Notes under the pieces: generated by a model
The model's database searches: none
Seen by the model: the letters and a program-made list of their open reading frames with translations, nothing else
What the model was told of the DNA's origin: nothing
From: Thiosocius sp963759055
Lineage (GTDB): Bacteria > Pseudomonadota > Gammaproteobacteria > Chromatiales > Chromatiaceae
NCBI GenBank assembly: GCA_963759055.1
Contig: CAVWYD010000030.1
Location: 14,155-78,154 of the forward strand
Direction: 5' to 3'
DNA length: 64,000 bases
Shown here: positions 46,088 through 55,882 of the stretch, piece after piece
Layout: the number at the start of each line of letters is the position of its first letter
How positions within the stretch are numbered: position 1 is the stretch's first letter
Position numbers and translations under genes: made by a program

Positions 46088-46963
46088 GTGAGTTCGTTAC
46101 AGTTTGTCGGCCTTGCCGTGGCATTCATGTCGGTGCTGGGAATCTTCCTGGCCTCTGTCCTCGTTGTTGCGAACCGTTGGCTGTTCGTATTCGAGGACCC
46201 GCGCATCGATGACGTTGAAGACCTGCTGCCGAAGGCGAACTGTGGCGCCTGCGGTACGCCGGGCTGTCGTCCTTTCGCTGAGAAACTGGTGAAGGGGGAG
46301 GTTGACCCGGGCCTGTGCACGGTCAATTCGAAGGACACCAACCAGGTCATCGCGGATTTCCTCGGCGTCGAGATGGGTAAACACGAAAAACGGGTTGCAC
46401 GGCTTGCCTGTGCAGGTGGTGCACACGTCGCTTATATCCGTGCCTCGTACACTGGATTGCACAGCTGCCGGGCCGCGAACCTGGTCTCGGGTGGTGGCAA
46501 GGGATGCGCCTGGGGCTGTCTCGCCTTTGGCGACTGCGCCGAAGTCTGTGAATTCAATGCGATCCGGATGGATCAGTACGGGCTTCCGGTGGTCGACGCG
46601 GACAAATGCACTGCTTGCGGAGACTGTGTCGAGGCTTGTCCCAAAGATCTGTTCGAGCTTCACGCAGTCAGCCATAGACTCTGGGTGGCGTGCAGGAACC
46701 ATGAATCCGGCGATGAGGCCGAGGCGGAATGCGAGGTGATCTGTACGGCGTGTGAACGCTGCGCGGTGGATTCCCCCGAGGGCCTGATCACCATCCAGGA
46801 AAATCTGGCGGTGATCGATTACAGCAAGAACAGACTCGCCTCCAGGGTTGCGATCGAGCGGTGTCCGACGGGCGCCATCGTATGGCGTGACCGGGTCGGA
46901 AACGTGGTGAAAGGTCGCGACGCCAAAAAAGTGATTAGAAAAGCCGCGCTGCCCGTCGGGTAA
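46088..46963 (+). CDS. rnfB: Rnf complex iron-sulfur subunit B
   Basis: 291 residues from GTG 46088, which places the membrane helix (LQFVGLAVAFMSVLGIF) at the N-terminus as in other RnfB; an ATG at 46010 would add 26 residues. It carries the CGACGTPGC 4Fe-4S motif with C-terminal partner cysteine, a cluster region CAWGCLAFGDCAEVC, and ferredoxin motif CTACGDCVEACPK, then CTACERC. RnfB receives electrons from ferredoxin at the cytoplasmic face. Unusually, the gene is separated from rnfC by nifJ. Confidence 0.93.
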   Translation: MSSLQFVGLAVAFMSVLGIFLASVLVVANRWLFVFEDPRIDDVEDLLPKANCGACGTPGCRPFAEKLVKGEVDPGLCTVNSKDTNQVIADFLGVEMGKHEKRVARLACAGGAHVAYIRASYTGLHSCRAANLVSGGGKGCAWGCLAFGDCAEVCEFNAIRMDQYGLPVVDADKCTACGDCVEACPKDLFELHAVSHRLWVACRNHESGDEAEAECEVICTACERCAVDSPEGLITIQENLAVIDYSKNRLASRVAIERCPTGAIVWRDRVGNVVKGRDAKKVIRKAALPVG

Positions 46964-46994
46964 GCGCTTAAAGGCAAAGCTGAGGATTGACAAG

Positions 46995-49900
46995 ATGTTC
47001 GGAAAAAAGAAGGCAGGCAAGCAGGTCAAATATCCAGGCTTCCGGATGGCCATGGACGGCAATACGGCCGTCATCATGTGCGAGCGGGAGGCGTCGGATG
47101 CCGCCGGTGCGTATCCGATCACACCGTCGACTCAGATGGGGGAATACTGGGCCGAGGAGACGGCAAGAGGACATATCAACATCTCCGGCAAGCCCCTGCT
47201 ATTCGTCGAGCCGGAGTCCGAACACGCGGCTGCGGCGGTGACTGCGGGGATGTCGATGTCGGGCCTGCGCGCAACCAATTTTTCATCGGCGCAGGGCGTG
47301 GCCTTCATGCATGAATCGCTGTATGCGGCGGTCGGCAAGCGTCTGCCCTATGTGCTCAATATCGGCAGTCGAGCCATCACCAAGGCCTCGCTGAACGTCC
47401 ACTGTGGCCATGATGATTACCACTGCATCGACGACACCGGGTTTTTCCAGGTGTTTGCCAACAATGCCCAGGGCGCGGCTGATCTCAACCTGATCGGTCG
47501 CAAGATCGCCGAGCTGAGTCTGACCCCGGCGGCGGTTGGGCAGGACGGTTTTCTTACCACCCATGTCATCGAACCTCTGCTGGTGCCCGAGCGCGACCTG
47601 ATCGAGGAGTTCCTCGGTCGGCCCGACGATGTCATCGACAGTCCGACGCCGGCGCAGAAGATCGTATACGGCGAGAAACGGCGCCGTGTGCCGGAGATCT
47701 GGGACGTCGACAACCCGATGCTCTCGGGGTCCGTGCAGAATCAGGATGCCTACATGCAGGCTGTCGCCGCACAGCGTCCGTACTTTTTTGAGCACATCTC
47801 GACCATCACCGACCAGGTGATGGACGAATACGCCGAGCTGACCGGTCGTCATTATGCGCGCATCGGCACTTATGGGGTGGACGATGCCGACTACCTGATC
47901 GTCGGCCAGGGCAGCATGGTGGTTCAGGCTCAGGCGGTGGTCGATTACCTGCGCAAGACGCGCAAGCTCAAGGTGGGCGTGGTGGATATCACCATGTTTC
48001 GTCCCTTCCCGGGTGATCTGATCGGCAAGGTACTGGAGGGCCGGAAGGGTGTCGCGGTACTGGAGCGCACCGATCAGCCGCTGGCCGAGGATCTGCCGAT
48101 CATGCGCGAGCTGCGCGCAGCGCTGAACAAGTGCCTTGAAAACGGTTCGGTAAAGAAAAAGGACCATAAGCCTTATCCCGGCTACGCGAGTTACGGCATC
48201 AGCCACATGCCGCGGCTATATTCGGGGGCCTACGGCCTGGGCTCACGCGACCTGCAGCCCGAGGCCCTGATTGCTGCGGTTGAAAACATGCTGCCCGAAG
48301 GGGGGCAGCGCACGTTCTTCTATCTTGGCATTGAATTCGTACGCGAGCCGACCGATCCGAAAGACGAGATCCGCGTACAGCAGACCATCGACGCCTACCC
48401 GCATGTCAGCGAGCTTGCCCTGAAGGGCAGCGAGAATCCCGACCTTCTGCCCAAGGGTGCGATCACCGTACGCATGCATTCGGTCGGTGGCTGGGGTGCG
48501 GTGACTACCGGCAAGAATCTGGCAATGACCTTGTACGAACTGCTGGGCTTCGATATCCGGGCCAATCCGAAATATGGTTCGGAGAAGAAGGGGCAGCCGA
48601 CCACCTATTTTCTTTCCGCAGCACCTGAGCCGATCCGGCTCAATTGCGAGTACACCTATGTCGACGTTGTGATGTCCCCCGACCCGAACGTGTTCACGCA
48701 TTCCAATCCGCTGTTTGGCCTCAAAGAGGGCGGTGTATTCATTATCCAGTCGGAGCTGGACGAGGCGAAGGAAGTCTGGAAACGAATCCCCATGCATGCG
48801 CAGCGCTTCATCGTAGAGCACAAGATCCATGTTTATTTCGTTGATGGATTCCGAATTGCACGCGAGGAGGCATCCAGTGCCGAACTACAGTTCCGCATGC
48901 AGGGTAATGCCTTCCAGGGTGCCTTTTTCGCCGCCTCGCCATTGATGGAACGCGCGGGTCTGGACGAGGAGGGGTTGTTCGAGGCGATCGAAAACCAACT
49001 GCGCGAGAAGTTTGGCGTCAAGGGCGAGCGCGTAGTGCAGGACAATCTGCGCGTGGTTCGGCGTGGTTTCGACGAGCTGGTCGAGATCACCGACAAGGTT
49101 GTGAGCAAGCACGAAGTGACCAAGCGCCGGGCATCGAGCCTGCCGGTGATGTTGAAGCGGCTGCCGGCCGCCGATGGTGGCGTATCCGATGTCCACCGTT
49201 TCTGGGAGCAGACGGGGGCCTTTTACAACACAGGTCGCGGCAACAACAATCTGGCCGATCCCTATCAGGCACTTTCGCTGATACCGGCCGCCACGGGTGT
49301 GTTCCGTGACATGACCCAGATCCGGTTCGAATACCCGAAGTTCGTCGCCGAGAACTGCACCGCCTGCGGAAACTGTTACACGGTCTGTCCTGACAGCGCG
49401 ATTCCCGGCCTGGTGAATTCCATCAGCGATGTATTCACGGCAGCGATCCTGCGCATCGAGACCAATGGTCGGCCGACCCAGCACCTGCGTCGCGAGGTGC
49501 GTGCCGTAGAGAAGCGGCTGCGTGCGCTGATCGAGCCGCTGGGTGAGTCAGCGAATGTCGAGATACTTATCGATCAGGTGATACTCGAGCATCTGGCCGA
49601 ATCAGATCTGGAGGGTGATGCCAGAGACCTGCTGGAAGATGAGTTCTCGCTGTTCAGTGCGCAGCTGGGTGATTTCCAGTTCAGCGTCACCAAGCCATAC
49701 TGGAGCAACCGCGAGAAGAAGCACAAGGGCAGTGGCGGCCTGTTTTCTATCACCGTCAACCCTTATACCTGCAAGGGCTGTATGGAGTGTATCGAGGTCT
49801 GCGGTGACGAGGCCCTTCTGGCCGAGCCGCAGACCCCGGCCGCAATCGAACAGATGCAGCGCGACTGGGATCTCTGGCTCGATCTGCCGACCACCGATCC

Positions 49901-51923
49901 GGATTTCATTCGCATCGATGACCTGGACGAAAAGATCGGCGCGCTCGAAACGCTCTTGCTGGATAAGAATAATTACCAGTCACTCCTTTCGGGTGACGGT
50001 GCCTGCATGGGCTGTGGCGAAAAATCGGTCATCCACCTGTTTACCGGCACGGTTACCGCACTGATGCAGCCGCGGGTAAAGAAACACCTTGCCGAGATCG
50101 ATGATTTGATCAGCCAGCTCGAGACCCATGTCCGCCTGACACTGGCCAAGGGTATGGATCTGTCCAACCTCGACAAGATCGATTCGGCCGTTGACGCAAC
50201 CCAGGACTCCGACCTCACGCTTTCTGACTTGTCAGGCAAACTTGCCGGTGGCGCAGAGCCGGTTGACCAGAAGTGGCTGCGTTGGGTGAGTCAGCTGCTG
50301 GAGAAACTGCGCTATCTGAAGTGGCAGTACACCGAGGGCAAGACCGGCAATGGCCGCGCCGAGATGGGAATCATCAATGCCACCGGCTGTACCTCGGTCT
50401 GGGGTTCAACCTTCCCTTACAACCCATATCCCTTCCCCTGGACCAGTCATCTGTTTCAGGATTCGCCGTCGGTGGCGATGGGCATCTTCGAGGGCCACAT
50501 GCGCAAGATGGCCGAAGGTTTCAAGGCCGTGCGCCAGGCCAAACTTGAGCTCGATGGCAAGTATAACGGCGCTGAGCATGACGCTTTCTTCACCTATTTC
50601 GACTGGAAGAAGTTCAGCGACGAGGAATGGCTGCTGTGTCCGCCGGTGGTCAGTGTGGGCGGTGATGGCGCCATGTATGACATCGGTTTCCAGAACCTGT
50701 CGCGACTCATGGCCTCCGGCGTGCCGATCAAGGTACTGGTGCTGGATACCCAGGTATATTCGAACACCGGCGGTCAGGCCTGTACCTCGGGCTTTGTCGG
50801 CCAGGTCGCCGACATGTCGCCTTACGGCAAGGCCTGGAAGGGTAAGACCGAGATCCGCAAGGAGTTGGGCCTGATCGGCATGGCACACCGCACCTCCTTC
50901 GTATTGCAGAGCTCGATGGCCCATGTAACCCATCTGCTCGAGGGTTACATCGACGGCCTCAACAGCCGCCGCCCGGCGCTGTTCAATATCTACGCCGTCT
51001 GTCAGCCCGAGCACGGGGTGGGCGACGACATGTCGGACCACCAGTCCAAGCTGGCCGTGGAATCGCGCGGTTATCCCCTGTTCCGCTATGACCCGGACGC
51101 GGGCGTGACCTTTGAGGAATGCTGCTCGGTCGAAGGCAACCCGGCACTGGAAGACGATTGGCCCGAATATACCCTGAACTATCAGAATGAAGACGGCAGT
51201 GAAGGCGAGCTGAAAGTGCCGCTGACCTTCGCCGATTTCGCGCTCACCGAGGGGCGTTTCCGCAAACACTTCCGCAAGGCGCCACCCGAGACATGGCATG
51301 ACGACATGCTGCCCCTGGCCGAGTTCATTCTGCTTGACGACGATGATCGCGAAGGCAAGTTTCCCTACATCTGGGCAACGGATGCCAAGAACCGGCTGTT
51401 GCGTGTGCTGGTGTCCCAGGAGTTGGTGAACTCGACCGAGGAGCGCCGTGATTTCTGGCATCAGCTCAAGTCGCTGGTCGGTGTGGAATCGCTGGTCGAC
51501 CTCGACCAGGTGCGCGCCGAGGCCAAGGCCGAGATGGCACAGTCTCTGACAGCGGGGTTGCTGGCGCTGGCCAACGGCGGTGACGTATCGGCCCTCGCTT
51601 CACTGGGGGGTGAGTCCGGCGCTGCACCTGCGGTTGCTGCTGGTGCATCTGCGGCCAAGGATCTGCCATGGGAGTACGAGGCGGTGTGGGTGGAAACACC
51701 GGAGTGCACCGCCTGTGACGAATGTACCGATCTGGCACCCAGGGTGTTCAAGTACAACGACCAGAAGCAGGTGGTGGTGATCGACCCCAAGGGTGCGCCA
51801 TTCAAAGACATCGTCAAGGCCGCGGAAAAATGTACCGCCGTCTGCCTGCATCCCGGCACGCCCTGGAACGCGGCGGAAAAGGATGTCGAGAAACTGATGA
51901 AGCGTGCGGAGAAATATCAGTGA
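46995..51923 (+). CDS. nifJ: Long pyruvate:ferredoxin (flavodoxin) oxidoreductase with C-terminal ferredoxin-like domain
   Basis: 1642 residues, against about 1170-1200 in usual NifJ. Pyruvate-binding domain I (AYPITPSTQM near the start), domain II and the gamma domain (VGGWGAVTTGKNLA), then ferredoxin motifs CTACGNCYTVCP (from about 787) and CKGCMECIEVC (from about 924). TPP domain: GACMGCGEKS (about 998) and GGDGAMYDIGFQN with DTQVYSNTGGQA (about 1221-1260). Extra parts are helical inserts between the two ferredoxin motifs and after GCGEKS, and a C-terminal 4Fe-4S-like domain CTACDEC with CTAVC (about 1569-1620). It interconverts pyruvate, CoA and acetyl-CoA, CO2 and reduced ferredoxin. Its place inside the rnf operon implies direct electron exchange. 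Confidence 0.95.
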   Translation: MFGKKKAGKQVKYPGFRMAMDGNTAVIMCEREASDAAGAYPITPSTQMGEYWAEETARGHINISGKPLLFVEPESEHAAAAVTAGMSMSGLRATNFSSAQGVAFMHESLYAAVGKRLPYVLNIGSRAITKASLNVHCGHDDYHCIDDTGFFQVFANNAQGAADLNLIGRKIAELSLTPAAVGQDGFLTTHVIEPLLVPERDLIEEFLGRPDDVIDSPTPAQKIVYGEKRRRVPEIWDVDNPMLSGSVQNQDAYMQAVAAQRPYFFEHISTITDQVMDEYAELTGRHYARIGTYGVDDADYLIVGQGSMVVQAQAVVDYLRKTRKLKVGVVDITMFRPFPGDLIGKVLEGRKGVAVLERTDQPLAEDLPIMRELRAALNKCLENGSVKKKDHKPYPGYASYGISHMPRLYSGAYGLGSRDLQPEALIAAVENMLPEGGQRTFFYLGIEFVREPTDPKDEIRVQQTIDAYPHVSELALKGSENPDLLPKGAITVRMHSVGGWGAVTTGKNLAMTLYELLGFDIRANPKYGSEKKGQPTTYFLSAAPEPIRLNCEYTYVDVVMSPDPNVFTHSNPLFGLKEGGVFIIQSELDEAKEVWKRIPMHAQRFIVEHKIHVYFVDGFRIAREEASSAELQFRMQGNAFQGAFFAASPLMERAGLDEEGLFEAIENQLREKFGVKGERVVQDNLRVVRRGFDELVEITDKVVSKHEVTKRRASSLPVMLKRLPAADGGVSDVHRFWEQTGAFYNTGRGNNNLADPYQALSLIPAATGVFRDMTQIRFEYPKFVAENCTACGNCYTVCPDSAIPGLVNSISDVFTAAILRIETNGRPTQHLRREVRAVEKRLRALIEPLGESANVEILIDQVILEHLAESDLEGDARDLLEDEFSLFSAQLGDFQFSVTKPYWSNREKKHKGSGGLFSITVNPYTCKGCMECIEVCGDEALLAEPQTPAAIEQMQRDWDLWLDLPTTDPDFIRIDDLDEKIGALETLLLDKNNYQSLLSGDGACMGCGEKSVIHLFTGTVTALMQPRVKKHLAEIDDLISQLETHVRLTLAKGMDLSNLDKIDSAVDATQDSDLTLSDLSGKLAGGAEPVDQKWLRWVSQLLEKLRYLKWQYTEGKTGNGRAEMGIINATGCTSVWGSTFPYNPYPFPWTSHLFQDSPSVAMGIFEGHMRKMAEGFKAVRQAKLELDGKYNGAEHDAFFTYFDWKKFSDEEWLLCPPVVSVGGDGAMYDIGFQNLSRLMASGVPIKVLVLDTQVYSNTGGQACTSGFVGQVADMSPYGKAWKGKTEIRKELGLIGMAHRTSFVLQSSMAHVTHLLEGYIDGLNSRRPALFNIYAVCQPEHGVGDDMSDHQSKLAVESRGYPLFRYDPDAGVTFEECCSVEGNPALEDDWPEYTLNYQNEDGSEGELKVPLTFADFALTEGRFRKHFRKAPPETWHDDMLPLAEFILLDDDDREGKFPYIWATDAKNRLLRVLVSQELVNSTEERRDFWHQLKSLVGVESLVDLDQVRAEAKAEMAQSLTAGLLALANGGDVSALASLGGESGAAPAVAAGASAAKDLPWEYEAVWVETPECTACDECTDLAPRVFKYNDQKQVVVIDPKGAPFKDIVKAAEKCTAVCLHPGTPWNAAEKDVEKLMKRAEKYQ

Positions 51924-51966
51924 GCTGGCCAATGGCAAGCCCAGCAGGTGCGAGGGGCGAGGGGCA

Positions 51967-52034
51967 AGGTTCGAGGTGGGTCGGTAAACATCGAATCGTG
52001 ATCGAGCGATCCCCGGACCCCGAACCTCGAACCT
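51967..52034. repeat. Inverted repeat in the nifJ-rnfC gap
   Basis: AGGTTCGAGGT (51967-51977) pairs perfectly with ACCTCGAACCT (52024-52034), within a 133-bp gap in the operon. Surrounding sequence repeats GAGGGGC and ACCTCG units. No T-tract follows, so it is not a standard terminator; it could stabilise or process the mRNA between nifJ and rnfC, or be an inserted repeat. Confidence 0.6.
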
Positions 52035-52056
52035 CGGTCCTGAACGAGGTGCTCGG

Positions 52057-53412
52057 ATGAACCTGTTCAGTTTGTTGAGAGGCCACGCAACTTTTGCCCA
52101 CGGTGGCGTCCACCCCCTGGAGCACAAGAATGAGACAGCCGGTCTGCCGATCCGTCGGCTGCCGTTTGCATCGAAACTGGTCGTGCCCCTGTCGCAGCAC
52201 AAGGGCGCCCCGGCAAAGCCGATCGTCAAGGTTGGCGAGGAGGTTGTACGGGGTGAACCAATCGCAGAAGCCGACGGGCACGTATCGGTACCCATGCATG
52301 CGCCCGCGACCGGACGCGTCGTCGCGATCGATCTGTGGCCAACCGCTGAGGGTCCGAAGGCACCGGCTATTGTCATCGATGTGTACGATGCAGCCAGCCA
52401 GCAGATACTCTACGAGGAAGAGGTCGACATACTGAATCTGGCGCCGAGCGAGATCGTTCAATTCGTGAAAGAGGCGGGTCTGGTCGGCCTCGGCGGTGCG
52501 GCCTTTCCAAGCCACGTCAAAATGCTGCCGCCCGCGGGTAAAAAGATTCACACCCTGATCGTCAACGGTTGCGAATGCGAGCCGTACCTTACCTGTGACC
52601 ACCGCGTAATGCTGGAGCACACCGATGCCCTGTTGGGCGGTATCCGTATCGCCATGCGTGCGACCGGCGCCGGGCGTGCGCTGATCGGGATCGAAGACAA
52701 CAAGATGGATGCGGTCCGGACCATCCGGCAAAAGTTGTCGAAAAACGATGCGATCGAGGTCAGGGCCGTCGAGGCCAAGTATCCACAGGGTGCCGAGAAA
52801 ATTCTGATCGAGAGCCTGCTCAACGAGCAGATCCCGGAAGGTGGACTACCGGCTGATCTCGGCTTGGCTGTATATAACGTCGGCACCCTGGCACAGATGG
52901 GTGAGTTGTTGCCCAGAGGGCGGGGGCTGATTGAGCGCGTGGTGACGGTGTCTGGTGCGGGCGTCGACCGCCCCGGCAACTACCTGGTGCCGATCGGTAC
53001 ACCCCTCGGTTTTCTGCTGAAGGTGGCGGGTGTGGCTACCGATGCCAACAAGGTCATACTGGGTGGCCCCATGATGGGGATGACCGTGGCCTCCCTGGAT
53101 GTCCCGATCACCAAGGGCGTATCCGGTGTGGTGGTGTATGAGGCCGGAGACCCTGACCAGAGTGAGCGCAAGGTGTATCCCTGTATCAAGTGTTCACACT
53201 GTGTCGATGCTTGCCCCATACGTCTCAACCCCTCGATGATGGCGCAGCTGGCGAAGAAGCGTGAATACGAGCGCATGGAATCGGAGTTTCATCTCAACCA
53301 GTGTTTCGAGTGTGGCTGCTGTGCCTATGTCTGTCCCTCGAACATCCCGCTGACCCAGTACTTCCGGATCGCCAAGGCGATCAACCGCGAACGCCCCGCG
53401 CTGGACAGCTGA
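52057..53412 (+). CDS. rnfC: Rnf complex subunit C
   Basis: 451 residues. N-terminal biotinyl-lipoyl-like part, FMN/NADH-binding domain (GLVGLGGAAFPSHVK, VNGCECEPYLTCDH), then two 4Fe-4S motifs CIKCSHCVDACP and CFECGCCAYVCPSN. RnfC is the NADH-side subunit. It lies 7 bp before rnfD. It lacks the very long C-terminal Ala/Lys repeat found in some enterobacterial RnfC. Confidence 0.96.
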   Translation: MNLFSLLRGHATFAHGGVHPLEHKNETAGLPIRRLPFASKLVVPLSQHKGAPAKPIVKVGEEVVRGEPIAEADGHVSVPMHAPATGRVVAIDLWPTAEGPKAPAIVIDVYDAASQQILYEEEVDILNLAPSEIVQFVKEAGLVGLGGAAFPSHVKMLPPAGKKIHTLIVNGCECEPYLTCDHRVMLEHTDALLGGIRIAMRATGAGRALIGIEDNKMDAVRTIRQKLSKNDAIEVRAVEAKYPQGAEKILIESLLNEQIPEGGLPADLGLAVYNVGTLAQMGELLPRGRGLIERVVTVSGAGVDRPGNYLVPIGTPLGFLLKVAGVATDANKVILGGPMMGMTVASLDVPITKGVSGVVVYEAGDPDQSERKVYPCIKCSHCVDACPIRLNPSMMAQLAKKREYERMESEFHLNQCFECGCCAYVCPSNIPLTQYFRIAKAINRERPALDS

Positions 53413-53419
53413 GGTCCGC

Positions 53420-54469
53420 ATGGCCAGACCGATAGAGATACGCACTGCACCGCACCTTAAGCGCCCTCGGGGTGTGGAAGACATCATGCGCAACGTGGTG
53501 TTGGCCCTGGTGCCGGTTGCCATGTTCTCGGTCTGGCAGTTCGGCATCAGTGCGCTGGTCCTGATTGTGACCACCACGATCGTTGCCATGCTCACCGAGC
53601 GGCTGTTTTCGCAGCTTGCAGGGCGCGGCAACACGCTAAGCGACTGGAGCGTGGTGATCACGGGTATGCTGCTGGCCCTGACGCTTCCGCCCGGGTTTCC
53701 CCTGTGGATGGCGGCCGTAGCCGCCTTTGTCGCCGTGGCACTCGGCAAGGCCCTGTTTGGTGGTCTCGGATTCAATGTGATGAACCCGGCATTGGTCGGC
53801 CGGGCCTTCGTCCAGGCCGCCTTCCCGGTGGCGATAACCACCTGGACACCCGCTTTCGCACCGGGACGGTTCACCGAGTTTATCCCCTCGACCCTGGCCA
53901 CGCCTTTCATGAAACCGGAATCGGTCGCGCCCTGGATCAACAGCCTGAATATCGATGGGTTCACGGGCGCGACGCCGCTGGCGATGCAGAAGTTCCAGCA
54001 CATCACGACCAGTACCAATGATCTGTTGTTCGGCAATGTGATCGGTTCAACCGGTGAGGCATCGGCGATCCTGATCCTGCTGGGCGGACTCTACCTGGCG
54101 TTTCGCAGGATGCTCGACTGGCGTATCCCGGTTGGCGTATTCGCGGGGGCTGCGCTGGTCGCAACCCCTTTGTGGCTGATCAACAACGAGCTCTATCCTT
54201 CGCCGCTTTTCGTCGCCCTGTCCGGTGGACTGATGCTCGGGGCCTGGTTCATGGCGAGCGACATGATCGCCTCGCCGGTCACTCCCTGGGGCGCATTTTT
54301 GTACGGCGCGTTGATCGGTGTGCTTACGGTGGTGATCCGGCTGTTCGGTGGTCTTCCCGAGGGTGTCATGTACGCCATTCTGCTGGCCAATGCCGCGTCA
54401 CCGCTGATCGCCTCCTGGACCCAGCCGCGCGTCTATGGCGAGACCAGGCGTCAGGAGGGAGGGGCATGA
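53420..54469 (+). CDS. rnfD: Rnf complex membrane subunit D
   Basis: 349 residues, about eight to nine membrane helices. The flavin attachment motif TGAT is at 182-185 (FTGATPLAMQ), with T185 the expected FMN-linked threonine. NQR2/RnfD family. The stop overlaps the rnfG start (ATGA). Confidence 0.95.
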   Translation: MARPIEIRTAPHLKRPRGVEDIMRNVVLALVPVAMFSVWQFGISALVLIVTTTIVAMLTERLFSQLAGRGNTLSDWSVVITGMLLALTLPPGFPLWMAAVAAFVAVALGKALFGGLGFNVMNPALVGRAFVQAAFPVAITTWTPAFAPGRFTEFIPSTLATPFMKPESVAPWINSLNIDGFTGATPLAMQKFQHITTSTNDLLFGNVIGSTGEASAILILLGGLYLAFRRMLDWRIPVGVFAGAALVATPLWLINNELYPSPLFVALSGGLMLGAWFMASDMIASPVTPWGAFLYGALIGVLTVVIRLFGGLPEGVMYAILLANAASPLIASWTQPRVYGETRRQEGGA

Positions 54470-55152
54470 GCGAGTCGCAGGTCGCACCGGCCGCGCCCCA
54501 GACGCCGGGTTTCCGGATGATCCGTACCCTGGGTGCGATCGCGATGCTCTCGGGGCTTCTGGTGGTGCTGGTCTTTCAGTACACCAAACCGATCATTGCG
54601 GAGAATCAGCGCATCGCCATCGAAAAGGCGGTGTTCAAGGTGGTACCCGGGGCATCGCGGCGTGTCGATGTCATGCTTGGCGAGAACGGCGTGGCGGTCC
54701 CCGGTGAGGACAGTGGCGCAGGCGAAAAGGTCTATGCCGCCTTTGATGATCAAGGCAATCTAAAAGGGGTGGCACTGGCGTCGGGTGCACAGGGTTACCA
54801 GGATATCGTCAAGCTGCTGTACGGCTACGATCCCGAGTGCGCCTGCATCCGCGGGATCAAGATCCTGAAGATGACCGAGACACCGGGCCTGGGTGACAAG
54901 ATCGCCTTTGACCCTGCGTTTCTCAAGAACTTCGAGGCGCTGGATGCCGGGCTGAACGACGCGGGTGATGCGCTGGCTCATAAAATCGTGGCAGTAAAAG
55001 CGGGCAAGAAGCAGAGTGCCTGGGAGGTCGATGCGATCTCCGGTGCGACTATCTCCTCGGTTGCAGTCGCCAAGGCCCTGGACCGCAGCATGCAGCGCAT
55101 GGCGCCGCTGATCCAGCGTTTTAAACAAGAGCTGTCGAGGGTAGGGCAATGA
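54466..55152 (+). CDS. rnfG: Rnf complex subunit G
   Basis: 228 residues from ATG 54466. One membrane helix (about 20-42) then a periplasmic FMN-binding domain. The S(T)GAT motif is at 192-195 (ISGATISSVAV), with T195 the likely FMN site. Two cysteines (ECACIRG) mid-protein are unusual. GGAGG lies upstream and the start overlaps rnfD. Confidence 0.95.
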   Translation: MSESQVAPAAPQTPGFRMIRTLGAIAMLSGLLVVLVFQYTKPIIAENQRIAIEKAVFKVVPGASRRVDVMLGENGVAVPGEDSGAGEKVYAAFDDQGNLKGVALASGAQGYQDIVKLLYGYDPECACIRGIKILKMTETPGLGDKIAFDPAFLKNFEALDAGLNDAGDALAHKIVAVKAGKKQSAWEVDAISGATISSVAVAKALDRSMQRMAPLIQRFKQELSRVGQ

Positions 55153-55222
55153 AGGGGTACGAACCGTCAGCCGTCTATCCTGTGCGGAACAGGAGATGCG
55201 TCGCCTTTGGGGGCGAAAGCTG

Positions 55223-55882
55223 ATGGCCACGCTCCCCAATCGAGAGGAGAAACTCAGCCTCGATACCTTTGTCCGGGGTCTGTGGGAAGAGAACCCGGTG
55301 TTCGTGATGCTGCTGGGCATGTGCCCGGTCCTGGCCGTGACCAATTCGACCATGAACGCCATAGCGATGGGGCTTGCAACCACCTTCGTTCTGGTTGCAT
55401 CCAGTACATTGATCTCGCTTTTGCGCAGCTGGATACCCAAGCAGGTGCGTATCGCCAGTTACATCGTGATCATCGCGACCTTTGTCACTGTCGTCGACTA
55501 CGCGATCCAGGCGATCAGTCTGGACCTCTACAATGCACTCGGCGCCTTCATCCAGCTGATCGTGGCCAACTGCGTCATCCTCGGTCGTGCCGAGGCCTAT
55601 GCCTCCAAGCAGCGGTTGCATACCACCCTGATCAACAGCCTTGGCATGGGTGCCGGCTTTACCCTGGCGCTGCTGTCGCTGGGTACTGTGCGTGAGGTCC
55701 TGGGCAGCGGAACCCTGCTCGGTATTCAGGTCATGCCGGAGAACTTCGAGCCCTGGGTGGTGATGATACTTCCACCGGGGGGCTTCTTTGTCCTGGGTGC
55801 CTGGCTGCTGCTGTTCGCCTGGCTGAAACAACGCCGGGAGCGACGCCTGCTGGAGCAGGAGGGGGCCTCCAATGCAGGGTGA
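55223..55882 (+). CDS. rnfE: Rnf complex membrane subunit E
   Basis: 219 residues from ATG 55223; an ATG at 55196 is possible but has the AGGAG directly against it. Six membrane helices; conserved GLWEENPVFVMLLGMCPVLAV near the start and ANCVILGRAEAYA with the membrane cysteine. RnfE and RnfA form the inverted pair that moves ions. It overlaps rnfA by 11 bp. Confidence 0.94.
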   Translation: MATLPNREEKLSLDTFVRGLWEENPVFVMLLGMCPVLAVTNSTMNAIAMGLATTFVLVASSTLISLLRSWIPKQVRIASYIVIIATFVTVVDYAIQAISLDLYNALGAFIQLIVANCVILGRAEAYASKQRLHTTLINSLGMGAGFTLALLSLGTVREVLGSGTLLGIQVMPENFEPWVVMILPPGGFFVLGAWLLLFAWLKQRRERRLLEQEGASNAG

